DNA of 14,419 bases. Origin: XYA12-FULL-58-9 sp001798605 (lineage in GTDB: Bacteria > Myxococcota > XYA12-FULL-58-9). Below the pieces are notes generated by a model. The model was given only the letters and a program-made list of their open reading frames with translations. It was not told where the DNA came from and made no database searches. Position 1 is the first letter of the stretch, and each line of letters opens with the position of its first letter. Below, piece by piece: positions 5,726 to 12,198 of this stretch. A program made the position numbers and the translations under genes. The stretch covers positions 1 through 14,419 of the forward strand of contig DAINMX010000171.1 of assembly GCA_036736205.1 (NCBI GenBank), given 5' to 3'.

Positions 5726-7747
5726 ATGGAAAACAAGAAAGAAAGCGTTGATGTGGAAGCGTTGCGTCCGAGCTACTGTGTTTGGGAACTGACATTGGCC
5801 TGTAACCTTCGGTGTGGCCATTGTGGCTCCAGGGCGGGCAAGGCTCGTTCGGACGAGATGACCACGGACGAGTGTCTGGCGGTTGTGAAATCCCTCGCTG
5901 GTTTAGGCTGCGAGGTCATCACGCTTTCTGGGGGTGAACCCACCCTTCGTCAGGATTGGCACACGATAGCAAGCGCCATCCATGACCACGGAATCCTCGC
6001 AAACATGGTCACCAATGCCTATGCTCTCGATCGCGTGCTCGCCCAACGCATGAGAGATGCGCACCTCGCGAATATTGCTGTGAGCATCGATGGGCCGGAA
6101 CAAGTCCACGATCGGATTCGCGGGAAGGGAACATTCAAAAAGACAACGCAGGCAGTGCAGACTTTGAAAGAAGTCGGGATGCCCGTTACGGTGATGACCA
6201 CCATCAACAGGCTGAATCTTCCGGTGCTACAGGAGACTTATGATGTGGCGGTGAAACTAGGTGCCGATCGTTTCCGAACACAGCTCGGAAAACCAATGGG
6301 CAACCTCAAGGATCATGACGATTGGGTCATCAAACCCAAGGATCTGCTGAAACTCCTGCCAATCCTGTGCGACCTCAACGAGCGTGGACCTATCAATGTC
6401 GGTATTGGGGACTCAATTGGATATTTTGGTCCCTATGACAGTCAGTTGCGCTACTGGAGTTGGAAAGGTACGCCCCAATGCTGGGCTGGATGTCAGGCCG
6501 GACTTCGCGCCATCGGCGTGGAATCCAATGGCGGAATCAAAGGCTGCCTGTCAATGCAGGCGTTTGGCGGTGAATCCGATCCATTCTTAGAGGGCAACAT
6601 CCGAGAGCGGCCTTTGGAGGCAATCTGGTCTGATCCCAATGCCTTCGCCTACAATCGTCGATTCTCGCCGGAGCAGCTGTCCGGCTATTGTGGGCGTTGC
6701 CAGCATCGCATTTCATGCCGTGGTGGAGCCAAGTGCATGGCAGCGGCCGCGTGCGGGGGAGTTGGGGAGGACCCCTACTGCTATCATCGAGTTGCCGCTA
6801 TGGCCACCAGGTGGCCTACGGGTCCTACGGGTGTTGTGTCCAAAATTCAAACGGCAACCACAGCAACGATGGTGTCGCTTCTGCTTCACGGGTGCAACGT
6901 GCCGGTGGAGCGTCAAAACGAACAGAACAAACAGCCTATCGTGAATTGTGAGGTTGTCGACTGTAGCACCTTCTGTGGGGCACCTTCTGACGAAACGTTG
7001 GCTGCATGTTGTGAACCCGCCGCATGCCTGGAATATGGAGTGGAACCTGTGGATTGCAGCAACGTGGACTGCTGCGATCAATGCAATCCGATCCCGGAGG
7101 ATGTTGCAGCAGCCTGTTGTGAAGCGGCGATCTGTGCGGAGTATGGTGTTGAGCCGTGTACACCGGTGGACTGCAACTCCGTAGACTGCTGTGATCCCTG
7201 TGCCCAAATTCCCGAAGACATTGCCACCCAATGCTGTCCCCCAGAAACGATGGCGACGTGTGTATCGGCTGACTACGGTTCGGAGCCTCCCATCTGTCCG
7301 GTGAACTGCGAGGACGTGAACTGCTGCGATCAATGCAATCCGATCCCGGAGGATGTTGCAGCAGCCTGTTGTGAAGCGGCGATCTGTGCGGAGTATGGTG
7401 TCGAGCCATGTCCACCAATCGACTGCCAGAATGTGTGCTGTGCATGCGAATATGGGGTCTTGCCACCAGAGGTCGCACAGGCGTGTTGCGAACCTCAACC
7501 CATAGACTGCGAGACAGTCTGTTGCGATTGCGACTACGGCATTCTACCACCAGAGGTCGCACAGGCGTGTTGCGAACCTCAACCCATAGACTGCGAGACC
7601 GTCTGTTGCGATTGCGACTACGGCATTCTGCCGCCGGAAGTTGCGCAGGCATGTTGCGAGCCACCACCAGTCAATTGCGACAACGTCTGCTGTGATTGCG
7701 ACTATGGGGACCTGCCGCCACCGGAGTGCTGCGACGACCGGAAATAA
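5726..7747 (+). CDS. Radical SAM/SPASM peptide maturase fused to a Cys-rich repeat tail (putative built-in substrate)
   Basis: A 673-residue protein with a clear Shine-Dalgarno (GAGGTG). The radical SAM core has C26-x3-C30-x2-C33 for the [4Fe-4S]/SAM cluster, the SAM-binding SGGEP (68-72) and VSIDGP (119-124). A SPASM domain (about 252-352) carries C252, C256, C274, C322, C325, C331, C337, C343 and C352 for auxiliary clusters. This layout is that of RiPP maturases, which normally end soon after this point. Here the frame continues through a hydrophobic segment (about 371-389, ending SLLLHGC390, lipobox-like). It then enters eight tandem repeats (406-673) with 54 Cys: four long units of 36-45 residues and four short ones of 25-28. 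Each contains (V/I)(D/N)C and a YGxxP motif (YGVEP, YGSEP, YGILP, YGDLP). I infer a maturase joined to its own multi-core precursor. The tail could instead be a metal-binding or structural domain. The promoter is sigma-54 type; no partner gene lies immediately downstream. Confidence 0.8.
   Translation: MENKKESVDVEALRPSYCVWELTLACNLRCGHCGSRAGKARSDEMTTDECLAVVKSLAGLGCEVITLSGGEPTLRQDWHTIASAIHDHGILANMVTNAYALDRVLAQRMRDAHLANIAVSIDGPEQVHDRIRGKGTFKKTTQAVQTLKEVGMPVTVMTTINRLNLPVLQETYDVAVKLGADRFRTQLGKPMGNLKDHDDWVIKPKDLLKLLPILCDLNERGPINVGIGDSIGYFGPYDSQLRYWSWKGTPQCWAGCQAGLRAIGVESNGGIKGCLSMQAFGGESDPFLEGNIRERPLEAIWSDPNAFAYNRRFSPEQLSGYCGRCQHRISCRGGAKCMAAAACGGVGEDPYCYHRVAAMATRWPTGPTGVVSKIQTATTATMVSLLLHGCNVPVERQNEQNKQPIVNCEVVDCSTFCGAPSDETLAACCEPAACLEYGVEPVDCSNVDCCDQCNPIPEDVAAACCEAAICAEYGVEPCTPVDCNSVDCCDPCAQIPEDIATQCCPPETMATCVSADYGSEPPICPVNCEDVNCCDQCNPIPEDVAAACCEAAICAEYGVEPCPPIDCQNVCCACEYGVLPPEVAQACCEPQPIDCETVCCDCDYGILPPEVAQACCEPQPIDCETVCCDCDYGILPPEVAQACCEPPPVNCDNVCCDCDYGDLPPPECCDDRK
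7049..7417 (+). repeat. Long-type coding repeats (units 1-3, 117-135 bp) in the Cys-rich tail
   Basis: Unit 1 is 7049-7165, unit 2 is 7166-7300 and unit 3 is 7301-7417. Each encodes VxCxxVxCCDxC, an IPED(V/I)A segment, a CC pair and a YGxEP motif. An 82-bp stretch is identical between 7068-7149 and 7320-7401 (offset 252 bp), so this copy is a recent duplication or has been homogenised by gene conversion. Unit 2 between them is clearly diverged. Confidence 0.85.
7418..7744 (+). repeat. Short-type coding repeats (units 4-7, 84 bp) in the Cys-rich tail
   Basis: Units at 7418-7501, 7502-7585, 7586-7669 and the shorter 7670-7744. Each encodes (I/V)(D/N)C-xx-VCC-x-C-x-YGxLPP, then PEVAQACCEP in all but the last. 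7463-7545 and 7547-7629 differ at one position (84-bp offset). The last unit ends CCDDRK and is the only one with YGDLP. Spacing is a multiple of three throughout, so copy number can change without breaking the frame. Confidence 0.85.
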
Positions 7748-8201
7748 CCGAATTCTGGATGCGGCCTCGTGAGCGTCGGTTCCGGCATCCCAGGCGTCTT
7801 GAACGTCCCAGATGTTTTGACGGTGCCCCGTGTGCACAACGGCTATCCTGCGGCGCATTGGGCAAGGACAGGCTCCTGCAAGGCAAAGGGGTCGATGTCG
7901 AGCCACAAGCAGCGCCTGCGCAGTATCGCCAGTGTATCTTGGCAGGTGGTCCACGCTATTTGATTCATCTCACCACGGGTGGGCGCTGGCAGGGCGCGAA
8001 AGATGGGTATGGCAATCCCTCGTCTGAATGCTGCTGACGGCACGCCAGAAGACCAGCGAGCACCGGCTCGTGACAGAGCCAGCGCAGCAACACCACATCG
8101 CATGTGAAATCGCGGGAGTGGCTTCCGCTCGTCGCGATCGTGAAGATTTCGGTGCAACCTTTTGATAAGTTGCCGCTCTACCGAGAGGAGAAGGAGTCAA
8201 C
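7748..8201. other. 454-bp gap between the radical SAM fusion gene and the ECF sigma gene
   Basis: No convincing gene. One plus-strand frame (ATG 7759 to TGA 8035-8037, 92 codons) reads protein-like in its second half, for example GGPRYLIHLTTGGRWQGAKD and a C-terminal SSECC, but it has no Shine-Dalgarno and a basic, unnatural N-terminus. It may be a remnant. A small hairpin, GGCTC/GAGCC (8065-8069 and 8076-8080), lies within; it has no T tract. The ECF-type promoter and Shine-Dalgarno of the sigma gene occupy the last 50 nt. Confidence 0.5.
8154..8179 (+). promoter_or_regulatory. ECF-type promoter of the sigma-factor operon
   Basis: GCAACC (8154-8159) plus TTTT, a 15-nt spacer counted from GCAACC, then GCTCT (8175-8179). 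The same two boxes at the same spacing occur at 12116-12141 before the second operon. ECF -35 elements usually contain an AAC core, which fits. Autoregulation by the sigma factor encoded directly downstream is inferred. Confidence 0.55.
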
Positions 8202-8813
8202 TTGACGGAGAGCGTATCCATACATCTCGTTGAAACCCGAGCGCCCAAGACCCTCGGTGACCTCAGCGACGATGACCTGATGCTGCTCGTGAAAGCCGAC
8301 CGGCGGGATGCCTTCGAAGCCCTCATGCGCAGGCATCAACCGCTCGTTTTCGGCATAGCCACACGGTTTCTCGGTGACCGAGCTCTTGGCCGTGACGTGA
8401 TGCAAGATGTGTTTCTGTCTCTCTGGAGAGAGCGTGGACGGTACAAGGCCAGTGGGCGTTTCCGAAGCTACCTTGTCTCAATGACCCTCCACCGCTGCCA
8501 CATGGTATCCCGAAACAGGAAGAGCCAAGATCGCCGCGTTTCGGCACTGGCGAGGGCGCAAGAGGAGACGCCGCACAACGAGCGTCTGCCCATCGATGTT
8601 GTTGTTGAACAGGAGCGATCGCGTGGGCTTCGAAGAATGCTCCTTGGGGTGCCAGAGCACCACCGGCAAGTCCTCATTCTCCGCTTTGCTGAGGATCTTG
8701 GCCTGGAGGAAATCGCAGAGGCTACAAGTCTTCCTCTCGGCACCGTGAAGTCGCACCTCTTCCGGGGCCTGAAGACGCTCAGAAAGGTCGTGCAGAAGGA
8801 GTCGTCGTCATGA
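8202..8813 (+). CDS. ECF (sigma-70 family) RNA polymerase sigma factor
   Basis: A 203-residue protein. Region 2 spans about residues 37-85: AFEALMRRHQPLVFGIATRF, then DVMQDVFLSLWRERGRY, whose DVMQDVFL is the core-binding signature. Region 4 spans about 146-197: VPEHHRQVLILRFAEDLGLE, then EIAEATSLPLGTVKSHLFRG, the helix-turn-helix that reads the -35 box. The linker between them (about 105-140) is charged. No sigma-1 or sigma-3 region is present, as expected for ECF factors. The start is TTG 8202, supported by AAGGAG at 8191-8196 (five nt away); the next in-frame ATG lies inside the first helix. The last four bases overlap the anti-sigma start (ATGA), so the two are translationally coupled. It probably drives its own operon and the lipoprotein operon at 12199. 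Confidence 0.92.
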   Translation: MTESVSIHLVETRAPKTLGDLSDDDLMLLVKADRRDAFEALMRRHQPLVFGIATRFLGDRALGRDVMQDVFLSLWRERGRYKASGRFRSYLVSMTLHRCHMVSRNRKSQDRRVSALARAQEETPHNERLPIDVVVEQERSRGLRRMLLGVPEHHRQVLILRFAEDLGLEEIAEATSLPLGTVKSHLFRGLKTLRKVVQKESSS

Positions 8814-9673
8814 AGTGTGTCGACTCTAGCGAAGTCATGCGCCTTTTCGCAGGCAAGCTTTCTGTCGAGCGCGCTGAACTCGTCAACACGCATTTCGATC
8901 ATTGCGACCAGTGTGCGGTACTACGTGACGAGATTGGGGCAATGACCTCTCGATTGCAGCACGACCCGGACGAGTTCAAGGACGAGGCCGCTGCTCTCGA
9001 AGTGATGACGCTCATCCGCATGGGAAAGGCAGAGAAGCCGGAGGTGGTGCCGAGCAGGTTCTTGTTCTGGAAATCTTGGCAGACGTGGCTCCTGGTTCCA
9101 GCCACGGCAGCCGCAACCGCTGTCTTGATGATGGTCTTGTGGTCACCGACAAAGCAGGATGCCACCGACGGATTCCAGGCGCGGGGTGCAGAGACAATCA
9201 ACTTGAACGCTTGGGTTTCTCTTCAAGTATTCCGAGCAGGCAAAAACGGCTACGAACCTGTTCGCGATGTCATTGCCGCAGATGATGCACTGGCCTTTTC
9301 GTATCTCAACCGGTCTGACAGTCAATTGCGTTACTTGGCAGTGTTTGCCGTCGACAACCAAGGCGAGGTCTTTTGGTATTACCCGCCGAACGTTGATGCT
9401 GGCAACAGCCCAGGTAGTGTTTCTGTTCAAAGTGGAGCCCAGCCAATAGAGCTTCCTGAACAGGTTGCCCATCATCTGCGGATAGGTCTTTTGCGGATTT
9501 TCGGTGTGTTTTCGAAAGACCCGTTGTCTGTGCAGTTCATAGAAGCACAGGCAGGTCGTGATTTCGTGACCTCACAAACGGTCGAGCGAATGACACGTGT
9601 GAGCCTTCCAGATGTCGGCCAATACTCGCTTCTGCTGCGTGTCGAGAATGAGATGGACAGGGAGCCCAATTGA
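8810..9673 (+). CDS. Membrane-bound zinc-finger anti-sigma factor with DUF4384-like periplasmic domain
   Basis: A 287-residue protein. The N-terminal zinc anti-sigma motif is H28-x3-C32-x2-C35, within a short helical domain (1-70) that would bind the sigma factor in the cytoplasm. One transmembrane segment, about 93-111 (WLLVPATAAATAVLMMVLW), follows. The C-terminal part (about 120-287) should be outside the inner membrane. It contains DALAFSYLNRSDSQLRYLAV followed by FAVDNQGEVFWYYP, a pattern like DUF4384 domains, which are often encoded next to caspase-like proteins. The start overlaps the sigma gene by 4 nt and the stop overlaps the caspase ATG by 1 nt. The outer domain could sense a signal and release the sigma factor, but what it senses is not visible. 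No site-1 or site-2 protease is encoded nearby except possibly the adjacent caspase. Confidence 0.85.
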   Translation: MKCVDSSEVMRLFAGKLSVERAELVNTHFDHCDQCAVLRDEIGAMTSRLQHDPDEFKDEAAALEVMTLIRMGKAEKPEVVPSRFLFWKSWQTWLLVPATAAATAVLMMVLWSPTKQDATDGFQARGAETINLNAWVSLQVFRAGKNGYEPVRDVIAADDALAFSYLNRSDSQLRYLAVFAVDNQGEVFWYYPPNVDAGNSPGSVSVQSGAQPIELPEQVAHHLRIGLLRIFGVFSKDPLSVQFIEAQAGRDFVTSQTVERMTRVSLPDVGQYSLLLRVENEMDREPN

Positions 9674-11214
9674 TGAGGTGTGGTCGTATCATGCGCCGTT
9701 TGGGCCTTCTCCTTTTCGTGGCAGCCACGTGCCTGTTGTGGGCCTTTCTTGCGCACGCAGAGGAACAGGAGACAAGGTCTTTTGGTCTCGTGGTCGGCAC
9801 CAACATCTCAAACGACCCCGACGTCAAACCGCTGCGCTATGCAGACGATGATGCTGTGAACAATGCCAAGCTCATGGGCGAGCTTGGGGCGCAGGTCGTT
9901 CTCCTCGTCGGTCTCGATTACGAATCCAAGAAGATGTTTCCGGAGATTCAGGAGACACCACCCACCAGAAACGCCATCGAACAGGCAATGGCTCGGCTCA
10001 ATCAAATGATGGAGAAAGCGCGATCGCAAGGGCAAAGGCCGATCTTCTACTTCTTCTACAGTGGCCATGGCGACGTCGACAACAACCGGGGCTATGTGAA
10101 TCTCAAAGATGGACGCTTCTGGCGCGAGGACCTGATGGCCCTGCTTGCACAGTCTGCTGCAAATGAGAATCATGTCGTCATCGATGCCTGCAAGTCGTAT
10201 TTCCTGGTGTTCGATCGCGGGAAAGGTGGAGAGCGCGCTCCGTTGTCGGGCTCTCTCATCGGTGACAAGTCTAGCCTGCCAACGAATACGGGCGTTGTCC
10301 TTTCAACATCCTCGGCCGCTGACAGTCATGAATGGGAGGCGTTCCAGGCAGGTGTTTTCAGTCATGAAGTCCGATCTGCCTTACGCGGTGCCGCAGACCA
10401 AAACCTGGATGGCCAGGTAACCTATGAGGAGGCTGCGGCATTCGTGTGGGGTGCAAACGTCTCGGTGCCGAATCCCAAGTTTCGGCCCAACGTCTTTGTC
10501 CACGCACCAGGAGAAAAAAGGGCCGACGAGGCGGTTTTGGCCGATATGCGAGCAACTAGAGTCGACAACCTGGTCGTGGGTCCAGGAGTGACAGAGCATC
10601 TCTACATCGAGGACCAAGCTGGACGCCGTCTTGCTGATTTGAGGCCTGCTCCGGAACAGACGGTTTCGCTACTCTTGCCAAAAGAGCGCCCGTTGTTTGT
10701 TCGACAGAGCGGCAGTGACGAAGAGGTTGAGCTGCCACAAGGAAACAGACTTGTTCTGGCTGCATTGCCCAAGCGAGTCACGACAGTTGCCCGGCGAGGT
10801 GCTGAGCACGTAGCTTTTCGAAGCTTGTTTTCAAGGCCGTTTGGTCAACAAACTGTGATTGACTATCGCAATTGTCCGCCAGAGGCCGTAGAGATCATTG
10901 AGACACACCGAGACCTAACGTGGCTCCGTCGTGGTACTGGGATCCTGGGGCTCGGCGCAGCCCTGCTCGGTGGCACAATGACAGGCCTCTCGGCTAGGGA
11001 ATCGTCATCTGTGAAACCCCGGACGGCCGGAACAAAGCGGAAGGAGGTCAACGACCGTATCGACCGCTACAATATCGTTGCAGTCACGTCCTACGCTTTA
11101 GCGGGTGTCGGTTTGGCCACCTATCTTGTCTGGACCTTGTGGCCGGAGAAGCCCGTTGAGATTCAAGTGATGCCGAACCGGGAGACGCAGGTTCGGATCT
11201 CGGTGGGCTTTTGA
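9673..11214 (+). CDS. Exported caspase-like protease (peptidase C14) with EF-hand loop and two C-terminal membrane segments
   Basis: A 513-residue protein. The N-terminal signal peptide (about 1-29) ends AHA-EE. The caspase fold follows: FGLVVGTN (37-44), ADDDAVNNAKLM (57-68), catalytic His132 in YFFYSGHGDVD and catalytic Cys173 in VVIDACKSYF. Both catalytic residues are present, so it should be active. Residues 242-253 read DQNLDGQVTYEE, a canonical 12-residue EF-hand calcium loop. About 270-420 is a beta-rich region. Two hydrophobic segments (about 422-441 and 466-490) end the protein. ATG 9673 overlaps the anti-sigma stop (TGATG). ATG 9691 is an alternative that gives a shorter signal peptide, with GAGGTG upstream of it. 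Signal peptide and topology suggest the protease domain lies outside the inner membrane, where the anti-sigma sensor domain also is. Cleavage of that domain is a hypothesis. Confidence 0.87.
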   Translation: MRCGRIMRRLGLLLFVAATCLLWAFLAHAEEQETRSFGLVVGTNISNDPDVKPLRYADDDAVNNAKLMGELGAQVVLLVGLDYESKKMFPEIQETPPTRNAIEQAMARLNQMMEKARSQGQRPIFYFFYSGHGDVDNNRGYVNLKDGRFWREDLMALLAQSAANENHVVIDACKSYFLVFDRGKGGERAPLSGSLIGDKSSLPTNTGVVLSTSSAADSHEWEAFQAGVFSHEVRSALRGAADQNLDGQVTYEEAAAFVWGANVSVPNPKFRPNVFVHAPGEKRADEAVLADMRATRVDNLVVGPGVTEHLYIEDQAGRRLADLRPAPEQTVSLLLPKERPLFVRQSGSDEEVELPQGNRLVLAALPKRVTTVARRGAEHVAFRSLFSRPFGQQTVIDYRNCPPEAVEIIETHRDLTWLRRGTGILGLGAALLGGTMTGLSARESSSVKPRTAGTKRKEVNDRIDRYNIVAVTSYALAGVGLATYLVWTLWPEKPVEIQVMPNRETQVRISVGF

Positions 11215-11216
11215 AC

Positions 11217-12044
11217 ATGAGTCCGCGGGCAAGTTGTGAGAAAGTCCTTGTGTGCGCAGCATGTGCGCTCGTTTTGCCGACAACCTCTTGTTGGCCGACC
11301 GTAAAGATCGAAGGAGCACCTTGTCCTTGCCCGACCGCATATGCGTGTTGTGAAACATTGAGCATTTGCATCCGTGCAGGTGACATTTGTCCGGAATCCT
11401 ATCCGCCGTCGAGCAACGCGCCCTGTGCTCGGGACCAGGACTGTGCGATAGGAGAAATCTGCTATGCATGGAGCGTTGAGGGAACGGGCCTCTCAGGACC
11501 CCAAAGCTGCCAACGAGATTGCACCGCGAGTTTTGCCTGCGCATCGCCGGAGATTTGCAGTCTGGTCCCACATGACGGTGTGGCTCTGCAGAATGTGGAC
11601 GTGATACGCGCCTGCACGGATTCAAATCCTGTCGTGGGTTGTGAACAGGCCGGGTGCCAAGGTTGTGATCCGAGCCGACTTGGCACGACGTACTGCGAGG
11701 ACAAAGCAACCCATGCATGTTTCCTGAGTCTCCACCCAATCTGTGGAGTCATCTGCGCCTCACAGATGATCCAAGACTGTGGACCGGCCGGGTGCATGGA
11801 CAGTGGCACTGGTGCCTGTAATTCGAATCCGAATGGCAATCCATGTAACGATTTCCCTTGCTCTGCGTGCCCAAATCCCACGTCCCCTGAGCAGTTTTCC
11901 TGCGTCGACACCACGCAGATTAAGGGATGCGTTGTGGCACAATTCGCCGGTGAGACGTGCGATAGGATTTGTCAGGTCCTCACCCTTGGCTGCCCTGAAG
12001 GTTCGGTCTGTGTGGAAGGAACTGGGGCGCACTGCGAACCCTAG
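11217..12044 (+). CDS. Cys-rich secreted protein, probable lipoprotein
   Basis: A 275-residue protein, 3 nt after the caspase stop and so in the same operon. The N-terminus has basic residues, a hydrophobic stretch (VLVCAACALVLP, 10-21) and TTSC25, a loose lipobox. It contains 38 Cys in all, 34 of them after C25, in irregular CxC, CxxxC and CC patterns. Recognisable pieces include CARDQDCAIGEICY and CPEGSVCVEGTGAHCEP, which resemble the disulfide-rich modules common in secreted myxobacterial proteins. I recognise no enzymatic domain. Oxidation to disulfides in the periplasm or on the cell surface is likely. ATG 11217 is preferred over TTG 11211, which overlaps the caspase stop, although the Shine-Dalgarno is weak for both. 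Function unknown. Confidence 0.72.
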   Translation: MSPRASCEKVLVCAACALVLPTTSCWPTVKIEGAPCPCPTAYACCETLSICIRAGDICPESYPPSSNAPCARDQDCAIGEICYAWSVEGTGLSGPQSCQRDCTASFACASPEICSLVPHDGVALQNVDVIRACTDSNPVVGCEQAGCQGCDPSRLGTTYCEDKATHACFLSLHPICGVICASQMIQDCGPAGCMDSGTGACNSNPNGNPCNDFPCSACPNPTSPEQFSCVDTTQIKGCVVAQFAGETCDRICQVLTLGCPEGSVCVEGTGAHCEP

Positions 12045-12066
12045 ACAGTAAACAGGCCCAAACCAC

Positions 12067-12087
12067 CTGGAAAGCCGAAGGTTCCAG
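12067..12087 (+). terminator. Weak hairpin after the ECF operon
   Basis: Perfect 6-bp inverted repeat CTGGAA (12067-12072) and TTCCAG (12082-12087) with a 9-nt loop. It lies 23 nt after the Cys-rich gene. No T tract follows, so it is at best a weak or factor-dependent terminator, or an operator near the next promoter. Confidence 0.25.
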
Positions 12088-12115
12088 CATCTATGCATCT
12101 GTGCCGTCTGCAGGC

Positions 12116-12141
12116 GCAACCTTTTCCCAGTGGCAGGCTCT
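12116..12141 (+). promoter_or_regulatory. ECF-type promoter of the lipoprotein unit, same motif as the sigma operon
   Basis: GCAACC (12116-12121) plus TTTT, and GCTCT (12137-12141) at exactly the same 15-nt spacing as at 8154-8179. The flanks also agree (GG-C/T before, CC a few bases after). Transcription would begin near 12148-12150 and give a leader of about 50 nt to the ATG at 12199. Confidence 0.55.
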
Positions 12142-12198
12142 TCCTCGCGTGCGCAATTGAACCACTGCGTCCGCAAGGACCTACTTGTGAGGAATGAC

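Noticed and set aside
6713..7667. Minus-strand repetitive open frames
   Set aside because: They mirror the coding repeats of the maturase tail. The repeats keep codon phase and conserved Cys only on the plus strand.
7049..7744. Tandem repeats as a CRISPR array
   Set aside because: Units are 84-135 bp, coding, without unique spacers.
12130..12198. N-terminal extension of the 10-Cys-repeat lipoprotein
   Set aside because: The lipoprotein signal and Shine-Dalgarno fit ATG 12199, and the ECF-type -10 box lies inside the extension.
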